A stretch of DNA of 9,172 nt. It comes from Microcaldota archaeon (GTDB taxonomy: Archaea > Micrarchaeota > Micrarchaeia > Norongarragalinales > UBA8480). Below the pieces are notes generated by a model that was not told the DNA's origin, made no database searches, and was given only the letters and a program-made list of their open reading frames with translations. The translations under genes were made by a program, and so were the position numbers. Positions 1 through 5,820 of this stretch are shown piece by piece; the first letter of the stretch is position 1, and each line of letters opens with the position of its first letter. The stretch covers positions 1 to 9,172 of the forward strand of contig JAHFHN010000023.1 in NCBI GenBank assembly GCA_023246885.1, in the 5' to 3' direction.

Positions 1-1116
1 AAAGCCCAGTCAATTAGCAAGTCAAATGACAAGCCAAATATTCCGATTGTTTTCATCGCGTTCTTAATTATAGCTTTAGCGTTTATTTTGTTCAACGTTT
101 ACAGTTTTCTTACGCCAGTAAGTCCGATTGCTGGTGCAGCAAATGTTACTATTGCAAAGCCAATTTTGCTTAGTGCCCAGAATTGCGTTAACTGCTTTCC
201 ACTGGAACAAGCTGCAACTCAAATTTTTCAAAACTTCGAACGTGTTTCTTACGCTGACGGTCGCGGAAAAGATTTAGCTACTAAGTATTCAATTAGTAAA
301 CTTCCTGCGCTGATAATTTTTGATCCCTTAGCACAATCTAATCCTGAATTAGCCCAATTAATTGTCAAAAAAGGCGACGCATTTGTTTTGGAAGCACCAT
401 CGGCTCCATTTTACGACGTTGCTTCTCAGTCAATAAAAGGAACTGTAACCCTAACTTCAATTACGCCGCTTAATTGCAGTAAATGCATAGCTCCTTCAGC
501 TCTTGCTGAAGAGTTTAAACAAAACAAAGTTAGCCTTGTATCCCAATCTTTCGTTGAAGGAAGCGAAAAGGCAAATGAGTTAATAGCTAAATACAATTTG
601 TCTTTCTTGCCTGCATTCATTTTAACTAATGATTTGCTTGAATATCCTACGTTTAAACGAACATGGAATACAATGGGTTCAATTGAACCAGATGGGGTGC
701 TAGTTATGCGCCTTCCACTTCCGCCTTTCAAAAACATCTCAACGCAAAACATCGAAGGACTCGTAAGAGTAACTTACTTAAGTGACGCAAGTTGTGCAAC
801 CTGTTACAACGTTACAGTTCACCGAGCTGTTTTGAAAGGATTGAACGTATACGCAGAAAATGAGACTTTCCTTGATGTAAATTCTACTGATGGTGCCGCA
901 ATTTTAGCTAAGTATAATGTAACTGCAGTGCCAACTATATTGTTGTCAAAAGAAGCAAACGTCTATTTTTCGATTAAACAAGTGTGGGCGACAGTTGGAT
1001 CAATAGAGCCAGATGGCGCGTATGTATTCCGTAATTTAGCTAAAACTCCAGGCTTAGTCTATAAGAATTTGGCTACTGGACAGATTTTAAATTCAACTTC
1101 GCCAAGTGCGACTTAA
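1..1116 (+). CDS. Membrane-anchored triple thioredoxin-like protein (5' end outside window)
   Basis: The frame is open from the first base, so the gene is cut off at its 5' end; the only internal start candidate (TTG at 88) would delete the membrane anchor and is unlikely. Visible residues 1-13 are charged, and about 14-36 form one hydrophobic helix (IPIVFIAFLIIALAFILF), so the rest probably lies outside the cell. Three repeat units follow, each with a CxxC pair (visible residues 62-65 NCVNC, 159-162 NCSKC, 265-268 SCATC context) and a later proline in the position of the thioredoxin cis-Pro (KLPAL at 102, FLPAF at 204, AVPTI at 311). Units 2 and 3 share the segment GSIEPDG. Several N-x-S/T sequons fit an extracellular, glycosylated protein. 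Thioredoxin-like folds with CxxC usually exchange disulfides; a thiol-disulfide role is inferred, and the substrate is unknown. The 3' end overlaps adk by 44 bp in convergent orientation. Confidence 0.75.
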   Translation, partial: KAQSISKSNDKPNIPIVFIAFLIIALAFILFNVYSFLTPVSPIAGAANVTIAKPILLSAQNCVNCFPLEQAATQIFQNFERVSYADGRGKDLATKYSISKLPALIIFDPLAQSNPELAQLIVKKGDAFVLEAPSAPFYDVASQSIKGTVTLTSITPLNCSKCIAPSALAEEFKQNKVSLVSQSFVEGSEKANELIAKYNLSFLPAFILTNDLLEYPTFKRTWNTMGSIEPDGVLVMRLPLPPFKNISTQNIEGLVRVTYLSDASCATCYNVTVHRAVLKGLNVYAENETFLDVNSTDGAAILAKYNVTAVPTILLSKEANVYFSIKQVWATVGSIEPDGAYVFRNLAKTPGLVYKNLATGQILNSTSPSAT

Positions 1117-1717
1117 CGTATTCAATTGCGTTTTCTCTTCGAGAATCAACTTCAAGCATTGGGCAAAGTTGCTTGTAATGCTTTAACAATGGCTTAGTTT
1201 TTTCTTCGTATATAGCTATTCGCCTTGCTATAATTGTAGCGTCGTCTTCCTTCCTGTGAACTAATTCTCCGCCACAAACGTCACATATTCCGGTTTTGCG
1301 CGGTGGAGAGTACTTCGTGTTAAAAATAGCATGACACTTTGAACAAATGACGCGATTGATAATTCGGTCAATAATAGTAGGCTCATCTGCAAACAAGTTT
1401 ATAACTAAATCGATTTTCTTGTTGCGTTTCGACAGTAAATCTTCTAAGTCTCCTGCTTGCTTCAAGTTGCGAGGATACCCGTCTAATATCACATCGTCGT
1501 TTATTTCCTTTGCAACTAAGGCTAGTGTTTCTTCATCACTCATAAGCCTACCGGCATCTAGATCTTCTTTAATTTTTTTTCCAAGCGGTGTACCAGCTGC
1601 AATTTCGCGTCTAAATAAGTCACCAGTAGAAATTTGCCTAGCTACTCTTTGAGTTTGTAACGCTTGTGCTAACGTGCCCTTTCCCGAACCAGGCGCACCA
1701 AGCAAAACCAAAATCAT
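1073..1717 (-). CDS. adk: Adenylate kinase, zinc-containing long form
   Basis: Catalyses ATP + AMP = 2 ADP in the cytosol. The 214-aa length is that of the bacterial-type long Adk. The P-loop GAPGSGKGT is at residues 7-15, the AMP-binding STGDLFR segment at 30-36, and DGYPRN at 79-84 (family consensus DGFPR). The LID holds a four-cysteine zinc knuckle, C125-x2-C128 and C145-x2-C148, followed by the ATP-binding R/D-rich segment and ARR at 164-166. This form is distinct from the AdkA type of many methanogens and is found in some archaea, including halophiles. The ATG start gives the canonical MILVLLGAPGSGKGT; a purine-rich AAAGGG lies about 9 nt upstream. The tRNA-Lys gene ends only 31 nt upstream on the same strand with no room for a separate TATA box at a normal distance, so adk is probably read through from the tRNA promoter. 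Confidence 0.95.
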   Translation of the reverse strand: MILVLLGAPGSGKGTLAQALQTQRVARQISTGDLFRREIAAGTPLGKKIKEDLDAGRLMSDEETLALVAKEINDDVILDGYPRNLKQAGDLEDLLSKRNKKIDLVINLFADEPTIIDRIINRVICSKCHAIFNTKYSPPRKTGICDVCGGELVHRKEDDATIIARRIAIYEEKTKPLLKHYKQLCPMLEVDSRRENAIEYVKSHLAKLNLKSVQ

Positions 1718-1784
1718 TTGTAAACCCTTTTCTTTATTAACGAAAAAGCGGGCTCGGTGGGATTCGAACCCACGACCCTCTGGT

Positions 1785-1807
1785 TTCTTCCCTCTAGAGA
1801 ATAGAGT
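1785..1807 (-). other. Archaeal tRNA intron at position 37/38 (23 nt)
   Basis: On the minus strand a hairpin CTCTA-TTCTC-TAGAG forms the intron stem. Exon CTTT (positions 32-35) pairs with intron GAAG as the 4-bp central helix, flanked by 3-nt bulges TAA (5' site) and AAA (3' site); one unpaired G sits next to the intron stem. Cutting after the second base of each bulge leaves A37 and A38 to be joined. This is close to the canonical bulge-helix-bulge that archaeal tRNA-splicing endonuclease recognises. Confidence 0.85.
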
Positions 1808-1829
1808 TAAAAGCCAGATGCTCTAGCCA

Positions 1830-1884
1830 CTTCAGGAACAAAGAAAAACATAGTTGCGAAACTACTATAGTGCTTCTTTATTCT
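1830..1884 (-). other. Non-canonical D-loop tRNA intron (about 55 nt)
   Basis: On the minus strand the intron is closed by a 10-bp helix GAATAAAGAA/TTCTTTGTTC (one U-G), capped by an inner hairpin TAGTT-TCGC-AACTA. Exon TCAG (last D-stem bases plus A14, G15) pairs perfectly with intron CTGA, giving a 4-bp central helix with a 5' bulge CTA and a 3' bulge AGT(G); beyond it TAGC pairs with GCTA. This is a bulge-helix-bulge with a 3' bulge of 3 or 4 nt. The exact cut sites are uncertain by one base, so the intron is 55 or 56 nt. Confidence 0.75.
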
Positions 1885-1924
1885 AGCTGAGCTACAAGCC
1901 CACGTTAGTTTTTCGGACTGAATC

Positions 1925-1934
1925 AAAATATAAA
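1925..1934 (-). promoter_or_regulatory. TATA box of tRNA-Lys (and probably adk)
   Basis: On the minus strand this reads TTTATATTTT and ends 23 nt before the first base of the tRNA, the normal archaeal TATA-to-start distance. Confidence 0.7.
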
Positions 1935-1980
1935 CTTACACTTCGCCCACTTATGCTTAATAATCTTGGCGAAATGTAAG
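1935..1980. repeat. Inverted repeat, 13-bp arms
   Basis: Arms 1935-1947 and 1968-1980 are complementary at 12 of 13 positions. Transcribed on the minus strand the odd pair becomes a G-U, so the stem would be unbroken. The loop is 20 nt. It lies directly upstream of the tRNA TATA box, so it is not part of the tRNA transcript from that promoter. Confidence 0.65.
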
Positions 1981-1982
1981 GC

Positions 1983-2039
1983 TATAACAAAGCAGCATTA
2001 ATTTCAGTGCTTAACTGCCTTGTTTTCTGCTTTGTTATA
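1983..2039. repeat. Perfect 13-bp inverted repeat with inner hairpin
   Basis: Arms TATAACAAAGCAG (1983-1995) and CTGCTTTGTTATA (2027-2039) are exactly complementary. The 31-nt loop holds a smaller possible stem CAGT/ACTG (2005-2017). The right arm overlaps the TATA box of the PIN gene. It may be a structured RNA, an operator pair or a remnant of a small mobile element; nothing in the sequence decides between these. Confidence 0.65.
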
Positions 2040-2042
2040 TAA
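2035..2042 (+). promoter_or_regulatory. TATA box of the PIN-domain gene
   Basis: TTATATAA, centred about 31 bp before the ATG at 2070. Transcription would begin a few bases before the start codon, so the mRNA is probably nearly leaderless. Confidence 0.6.
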
Positions 2043-2069
2043 ACCTGCGTGGTTTTGTATTTGAGTAAT

Positions 2070-2453
2070 ATGCCGATTCCAGTTGTGTTAGATACGAATT
2101 TCCTCTTATTGCCTTTTCAGCGTAAGCTAGATTTAGAGGGCGAAATCGAACGATTATTAGAGGCGCCTCATTTCTACGTTGTACTCGGCCAGTGCCTTGA
2201 CGAATTACGCGAAATGGGGTCAAAACAACGCAAATTCTCTCCAGCCAGCAGAGCAGCCTTAGCCTTAATAACAAAGAAAAAGTTCGTAGTTGAACGTGGC
2301 TTTCCAGGCCCACCCGACGATGCAATCCTAAAGTACTGTATTGCAAAAGATGCAATTATGTGTACTGCGGACGCTGCCTTACGCGCCAGGGCTAAAAAAG
2401 CGCGAATAAAAACGATTTATTTGCGAGGCAAAAGCCATTTAGCATTAGCATAG
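2070..2453 (+). CDS. Fcf1/Utp24-like PIN-domain nuclease
   Basis: A 127-aa single PIN domain. The ATG at 2070 gives MPIPVVLDTNFLL, matching the usual start of archaeal Fcf1-like proteins; the in-frame GTG at 2049 would put the start upstream of the likely transcription start. Acidic metal-binding residues expected of PIN ribonucleases are visible: D in VVLDTN, E in CLDELRE, D in PPDDAIL and D in CTADAALR. The ending RIKTIYLRGKSHL fits the family. Eukaryotic Fcf1/Utp24 cuts pre-rRNA during small-subunit maturation; the archaeal relatives are presumed to act in rRNA processing. The gene commonly lies just before rpo7 (rpoE') in archaea, as here with one gene between. Confidence 0.85.
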   Translation: MPIPVVLDTNFLLLPFQRKLDLEGEIERLLEAPHFYVVLGQCLDELREMGSKQRKFSPASRAALALITKKKFVVERGFPGPPDDAILKYCIAKDAIMCTADAALRARAKKARIKTIYLRGKSHLALA

Positions 2454-2466
2454 TATTTTTAAAATA
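2454..2466 (+). promoter_or_regulatory. Possible TATA element of the 95-aa gene
   Basis: TATTTTTAAAATA lies directly after the PIN gene stop and about 30 bp before the next ATG. It could drive a short-leader transcript, but the region is simply AT-rich, so support is modest. Confidence 0.35.
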
Positions 2467-2492
2467 AGTAATCTAAGTTATGTGGTGAAGTT

Positions 2493-2780
2493 ATGCCTGT
2501 ATCAAAGTCACACCAAAATCACTTAGTTGTATTGGAAGCTGCCAAAGTTCCAAATCATGATCTGTTTAAACCCTATCCGAGAGTAACCGCCGCTTTACAC
2601 CTAGCGGTAACAGTTGATAGTGCTGCGCCTATTGCGGGTTTTGCTCATCAAATTGGTAGAGCAATAGGCAATATGCCTCCAGCAAAACGCGATAAGTTAC
2701 TAGCTTCAGTTGAACGCCGTGCACTTATACGTAGCAGAGATAAAACTCTTCACGCGTTATTAGATAAAGTTAAACTTTAG
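2493..2780 (+). CDS. Conserved-context hypothetical protein, 95 aa
   Basis: I do not recognise this protein. It starts at an ATG preceded by GGTGA (2484-2488), a match to the archaeal 16S tail with 4-nt spacing, which supports it being real. There is no signal peptide, membrane helix or cysteine motif. The middle (residues about 30-55) is rich in Ala, Val and Ile. The last 40 residues are charged and probably helical, with many Arg and Lys (PPAKRDKLLASVERRALIRS), as in small nucleic-acid-binding proteins. It sits between the Fcf1-like gene and rpo7 on the same strand, so a role near rRNA or transcription is possible but unproved. Confidence 0.7.
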   Translation: MPVSKSHQNHLVVLEAAKVPNHDLFKPYPRVTAALHLAVTVDSAAPIAGFAHQIGRAIGNMPPAKRDKLLASVERRALIRSRDKTLHALLDKVKL

Positions 2781-2811
2781 CCATTTTATTTGCTTTTTTA
2801 TGTATCATAGT

Positions 2812-2817
2812 GTTTTT
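2812..2817 (+). terminator. Possible U-tract terminator after the 95-aa gene
   Basis: GTGTTTTTTAA gives a six-T run, preceded by further T-rich sequence from 2784. Archaeal RNA polymerase can stop at such U-tracts without a hairpin. An AATAA just after the run may also serve the next promoter. Confidence 0.35.
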
Positions 2818-2865
2818 TAATAAGGACTCTCCTATTTTTTTACTTATTTTAAGAGGTTTACGTGT

Positions 2866-3381
2866 ATGTATCGATTAGTAACTTTCAAAGAAGTGGTCAG
2901 AATCCCGCCAAACCATTTTGGAAAAAAAGTGTCAAAAGGCGCTCTAGACTTGCTTAGAGAGCAATATGAACGAACAGTTTCCAAACAACATGGCATTGTC
3001 ATCAGCTTGCACGATGCAAGAATAAAGTCAACTGGCAAAGTGATTCACGGCGATGGAGCTGTATTTTGCGACGTTGAATTTGATGCATTAGTATTTACTC
3101 CAGTTGCAAACGAAGTTATAGAGGGTCGTGTATCTGAAATAGTTGAATTCGGTGCATTTGTACGCCTTGGACCAATAGATGGCTTAGTACACGTTTCACA
3201 AATAGCAAACGATTACTTTTCATACGACAAAAAAGTAGATGCCCTTGTTGGCAAAAATTCAAAGAAATCTCTTAAAAAAGGAGAATTAGTTCGCGGTAAA
3301 ATTGCAACAATTAGTTTGAAAGATACGATTCCCAACAGTAAAATTGCATTGACAATGCGCACTGAAGGGCTAAATAAGTGA
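2866..3381 (+). CDS. rpo7: DNA-directed RNA polymerase subunit Rpo7 (RpoE')
   Basis: Rpo7 pairs with Rpo4 to form the stalk of archaeal RNA polymerase, which binds emerging RNA and assists open-complex formation. The N-terminal domain (residues about 1-80) begins MYRLVTFKEVVRIPP, typical of the family. An S1 RNA-binding domain follows (about 83-165) with VIEGRVSEIVEFGAFVRLG and GLVHVSQI. The ending KIALTMRTEGLNK matches the usual C-terminus. At 171 aa it is slightly shorter than most archaeal Rpo7 (about 185-190). GAGG at 2853-2856 is a ribosome-binding site 9 nt before the ATG. spt4 follows after 7 nt, so the two are co-transcribed. Confidence 0.95.
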   Translation: MYRLVTFKEVVRIPPNHFGKKVSKGALDLLREQYERTVSKQHGIVISLHDARIKSTGKVIHGDGAVFCDVEFDALVFTPVANEVIEGRVSEIVEFGAFVRLGPIDGLVHVSQIANDYFSYDKKVDALVGKNSKKSLKKGELVRGKIATISLKDTIPNSKIALTMRTEGLNK

Positions 3382-3388
3382 TGTTAAA

Positions 3389-3577
3389 ATGATGGAAAAA
3401 GCATGTAAACAATGTAGGCTAATAGTTGACGGACCAGTTTGTCCACTATGTAGTTCAGGCGACCACTTAACCAAAACTTGGGAGGGTCACATTTTCATCG
3501 TAAACCCCGAAGGTTCAGAAGTAGCAACTGCGATCGGTGCAAAAACGCCAGGCAGATATGCGCTTAAAATAAAATAA
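3389..3577 (+). CDS. spt4: Transcription elongation factor Spt4 (RpoE'')
   Basis: Spt4 is a small zinc protein that pairs with Spt5 and clamps RNA polymerase for processive elongation. The 62-aa product has the zinc ribbon cysteines KACKQC and CPLC, the conserved SGDHLTKTWEGHIFIVNPEGSE region (shown by TWEGHIFIVNPEGSE), and the ending GRYALKIK. Two adjacent ATG codons, 3389 and 3392, are both possible starts; the second gives the more usual MEKAC. It follows rpo7 by 7 nt, the normal archaeal pairing. Confidence 0.93.
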   Translation: MMEKACKQCRLIVDGPVCPLCSSGDHLTKTWEGHIFIVNPEGSEVATAIGAKTPGRYALKIK

Positions 3578-3605
3578 AATTTAAACTAAGTGAGTGTCGA
3601 AAATT

Positions 3606-3902
3606 ATGAAATTAAAAATCCTTTCAAAGAAAAACAACTCGTTGTTCAACCGAACTGAAGTAACTGCATCAGCAACTGAATTTGAGTCAACTCCTTCACG
3701 CAAAGAATTGCTTGAAGCCATGTCAACTGAATTAAAATGTGACGCAGGTGCATTGGTTCTAGAACAAATTCACCAGCCGTTTGGCTCTAAAACCGTTGCA
3801 ATAACTGCAAAAGTATACGATTCTCCAGATGCAGCTGCAAAAGCTGAACCGAAGTTTAAGTTTGAACGCGGTCAACCAAAAGCACAACCTAAACCAAGTT
3901 AA
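3606..3902 (+). CDS. rps24e: Small ribosomal subunit protein S24e
   Basis: A 98-aa ribosomal protein of the archaeal/eukaryotic 30S/40S subunit. Conserved parts are NRTEVTASATEF near the start, TPSRKELLEAMSTEL in the middle, HQPFGSKTVAITAKVYDS, and AKAEPKF. The ATG at 3606 gives MKLKILSKKNN, the usual start; an in-frame GTG at 3594 would add four residues. The C-terminus has a short Lys/Gln/Pro tail (about residues 88-98). It lies between spt4 and rps27ae, as in many archaea. Confidence 0.93.
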   Translation: MKLKILSKKNNSLFNRTEVTASATEFESTPSRKELLEAMSTELKCDAGALVLEQIHQPFGSKTVAITAKVYDSPDAAAKAEPKFKFERGQPKAQPKPS

Positions 3903-3936
3903 AGTAAAAAAGATAAATTGAGGTAAATTGAAAATT

Positions 3937-4074
3937 ATGGCAAAAGACGCTAAGAAAAAACCAAAAGCTTATGCTGTTGGCAAAAACTGTCCAAAATGCG
4001 GGCCAGGCAATAAACTAGCTAGTCATAAAGATCGATTTGGCTGCGGCAAATGCGGTTACTACGAACGCAAATAA
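3937..4074 (+). CDS. rps27ae: Small ribosomal subunit protein S27ae (45 aa)
   Basis: Translated directly from the sequence: a Lys-rich start ([12 protein letters not shown]) followed by a zinc finger with C18-x2-C21 and C36-x2-C39. The surrounding [16 protein letters not shown] and [12 protein letters not shown] match archaeal S27ae closely. Unlike the eukaryotic form there is no ubiquitin fusion. GAGGT at 3920-3924 lies 12 nt before the ATG. It follows rps24e by 34 nt in the same probable operon. Confidence 0.95.
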   Translation: MAKDAKKKPKAYAVGKNCPKCGPGNKLASHKDRFGCGKCGYYERK

Positions 4075-4124
4075 GCTTCGCACTTCGACACTGAATTATA
4101 CTCTTATAAATTCATCGTGGCTTC

Positions 4125-4134
4125 GTTAAATAAA
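4125..4134 (+). promoter_or_regulatory. Possible TATA box of the protease-kae1 pair
   Basis: GTTAAATAAA is centred about 31 bp before the ATG at 4161, which would give a short leader. A second candidate, CTTATAAATT at 4103-4112, is farther away. The 86-bp gap after rps27ae suggests a separate transcript starts here. Confidence 0.4.
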
Positions 4135-4160
4135 CCTGAATAGTTTTTATTATATTATAC

Positions 4161-4697
4161 ATGGCTGTACTTGAAGCGCTGCTTTTTTACTTTTTACTCA
4201 TAGTTGCCACACTGTTAGTTGCCAAGAAAAAAACTTGGATTCAGACTCTAAATCACTTGGGGCTACAGACAAAGAACCAGAACGTAATGCAAATAATACG
4301 CAATTCGGCTCTCCTAGTGTTCATCATATTCATCAGCCTCACTGTGCTCTCAATTATATTGTCCCTTGTAATTGTGGATGACTCGCAAAAAGTGTCGGCT
4401 ATAATTTCAACTCTTTCTTTGCCAGCGATTCTAGTTGCAGTAACGATTGGTCCATTTGCAGAAGAATTATTTTTCAGGGGATGGTTACAAAAAAACATTG
4501 GAGTGGTTCTCTCTGCGCTTGTTTTTGCACTCCTTCACTTTTCATTTGGTTCAGTTGCAGAGATATTCGGTGCACTTGTAGCGGGATTAGTGATTGGCTA
4601 TTGGGTAAAATATCGCGATTCAAACCTCTGGCCAGCAATAATTGCACACGCTGCTTACAATACAATTAGTATTTTGCTAGTACTGGTGATAAAATGA
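4161..4697 (+). CDS. CPBP-family (CAAX-like) intramembrane metalloprotease
   Basis: An integral membrane protein of 178 aa with about five to six hydrophobic helices. The family motifs are all present: EELFFR with E101, E102 and R106; FALLH with F122 and H126; and PAIIAHAAYN with H163 and N167. Members include the eukaryotic Rce1 prenyl-protein protease and many prokaryotic proteins of unknown target, some linked to bacteriocin immunity. The substrate here is unknown. The stop codon overlaps the kae1 start as ATGA, so the two are translationally coupled; whether this reflects a shared job or only genome compaction cannot be told. Confidence 0.88.
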   Translation: MAVLEALLFYFLLIVATLLVAKKKTWIQTLNHLGLQTKNQNVMQIIRNSALLVFIIFISLTVLSIILSLVIVDDSQKVSAIISTLSLPAILVAVTIGPFAEELFFRGWLQKNIGVVLSALVFALLHFSFGSVAEIFGALVAGLVIGYWVKYRDSNLWPAIIAHAAYNTISILLVLVIK

Positions 4698-5752
4698 TTG
4701 TACTAGGAATTGAAAGCACAGCTCATACTTTTTCAGTTGCAATTGTAAAGAAAAGCAAAGAACCCCATAAAACAAAGAAGACTGCGTGTGGCACTAAAGC
4801 CGAACGTCAACCCGGTTCGATCGAGGTTCTTGCCAATGCTTCAGATAAATACGCGTCCACTCTAGAAGGTTACATACCTCGCAAATTAGCCGATCACCAT
4901 GCGGAAGCCTTTCCAAGACTATTACAGCGAGCGCTCACTGATTCGCGTATTTCTCTAAGCGAAATAGATGCAATTGCGTTTTCTCAAGGAAGCGGAATTG
5001 GACACTGCCTTCACGTTGGATATGTAGCCGCAAAAACACTTTCTATTATGTTAAACGTGCCACTTGTGCCAGTTAGCCACAGCATAGCTCACATTGAGAT
5101 TGGCCGAGAATTCAACTGCGAAACCAGCGACCCACTTGTAGTTTACGTATCTGGAGGAAACACACAAATTCTCAGCCTTGATAAAAAAAATTCAAAGTAT
5201 CACGTTTATGGTGAAACAACCGACATTGGAATCGGTAATTTCCTCGACGTACTTGGAAGAAAGTTAGAGCTAAAACCATCAGATGCAGTTGGAGTTGTAA
5301 ACGCCGCGCAACTAGCAAGCAAATATGTTGAAATGCCTTACACGATTCGCGGAATGAACCTAGCCTTTTCCGGTCTCTTAACGTACATTGAAAAAAAACT
5401 CATTCCACAAATCAAAACAAACAAACTTACCAAAGAAGAAATCGCGTTTTCAAGCCAAGAAACTGCATTTGCAATGCTATGCGAAGCAGTTGAACGCGCT
5501 TTATGCCATACAAACAAAAAAGAAATCCTTTTATGCGGCGGAAATGCCCGCAACGCCCGACTACAAGAAATGCTAAAAGAAATTTGCCGAGAACACGACG
5601 TACACTTCGCTTGCACTTCTTTTGAATACTCAGGCGACCAAGCTGCAATGATTGCTTTAACTGGAATAAAAATGCTTGAATCAAAATGCCTTCCAAAATG
5701 TGAAACCCCAGCGCAACGTTTGCGCACTGATGTAACGCACGTTTGTTGGTAA
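4694..5752 (+). CDS. kae1: tRNA N6-adenosine threonylcarbamoyltransferase Kae1
   Basis: Kae1 is the catalytic subunit of the archaeal KEOPS complex, transferring threonylcarbamoyl from TC-AMP to A37 of ANN-decoding tRNAs (t6A), including tRNA-Lys. The ASKHA fold is clear: GIESTAHTFSVAI at the start, metal ligands H129 and H133 (SHSIAHIE) and D315 (SGDQAAMIA), the nucleotide-binding YVSGGNTQI (151-159), DIGIGNFLDVLGRKL, MNLAFSGLL and CGGNARNARLQEM. The end RLRTDVTHVCW is the normal Kae1 terminus, so no Bud32 kinase is fused, unlike in many archaea. A Lys-rich extra segment at about residues 19-43 lengthens the first domain. The usual GGPxIExLA stretch reads VGVVNAAQLA, a divergent loop. Confidence 0.95.
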   Translation: MIVLGIESTAHTFSVAIVKKSKEPHKTKKTACGTKAERQPGSIEVLANASDKYASTLEGYIPRKLADHHAEAFPRLLQRALTDSRISLSEIDAIAFSQGSGIGHCLHVGYVAAKTLSIMLNVPLVPVSHSIAHIEIGREFNCETSDPLVVYVSGGNTQILSLDKKNSKYHVYGETTDIGIGNFLDVLGRKLELKPSDAVGVVNAAQLASKYVEMPYTIRGMNLAFSGLLTYIEKKLIPQIKTNKLTKEEIAFSSQETAFAMLCEAVERALCHTNKKEILLCGGNARNARLQEMLKEICREHDVHFACTSFEYSGDQAAMIALTGIKMLESKCLPKCETPAQRLRTDVTHVCW

Positions 5753-5775
5753 CTTGTCGACATCAATTCGTCGGT

Positions 5776-5784
5776 TGTTAGTTG
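5776..5784 (+). repeat. Left target-site duplication (9 bp)
   Basis: TGTTAGTTG, identical to 8748-8756 at the other end of the transposon. Nine bp is the duplication length of classic IS4-family members such as IS10 and IS50. Confidence 0.85.
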
Positions 5785-5805
5785 AGCTTTGTGTAAATTG
5801 TAGTT
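5785..5805 (+). repeat. Left terminal inverted repeat (21 bp)
   Basis: Begins AGCTTTGTGTAAATTG. It matches the reverse complement of 8727-8747 at 16 of 21 positions, with identity strongest in the outer 11 bp. The transposase stop codon lies only 15 bp further in. Confidence 0.85.
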
Positions 5806-5820
5806 AAAAATAACCACTTC

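Larger units (their letters stand above)
1749..1901 (-). tRNA. tRNA-Lys(UUU) with two introns
   Basis: Read on the minus strand, the acceptor arms GGGCTTG and CGAGCCC pair over 7 bp (one U-G) and the discriminator is G. The D stem is GCTC/GAGC, the anticodon stem TCTGG/CCAGA, the variable loop GGGTC, and the T arm GTGGG-TTCGAAT-CCCAC. No 3' CCA is encoded. Removing 23 nt from the anticodon loop leaves CTTTTAA, giving anticodon UUU, which fits the Lys-like GGGC acceptor and G73. A second insertion of about 55 nt splits the D-loop; its removal leaves a D-loop of 9-10 nt with the GG pair. The mature length would be about 75 nt. A T-run directly after the 3' end could be a weak terminator, although adk follows closely. 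Confidence 0.92.

Noticed and set aside
426..752. Minus-strand open frame of 108 codons inside the thioredoxin-like gene
   Set aside because: It lies wholly opposite a gene with clear repeated CxxC domains and its product resembles no family.
1983..2039. Perfect inverted repeat as tips of a second small mobile element
   Set aside because: The element would be only 57 bp, no target duplication flanks it, and its arms do not resemble the transposon tips at 5785 and 8747.
2049..2069. GTG start for the PIN protein
   Set aside because: It would add seven residues before the conserved MPIPVVLDTN and lies upstream of the start of transcription predicted from the TATA box.
2035..2355. Minus-strand open frame opposite the PIN gene
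   Set aside because: It overlaps the TATA box and catalytic codons of the PIN gene and yields an Arg/Leu-rich product typical of antisense reading.
5338..5817. Minus-strand open frame of 159 codons opposite kae1
   Set aside because: It covers the conserved C-terminal part of kae1 and has no ribosome-binding site or recognisable motif; treated as a shadow.
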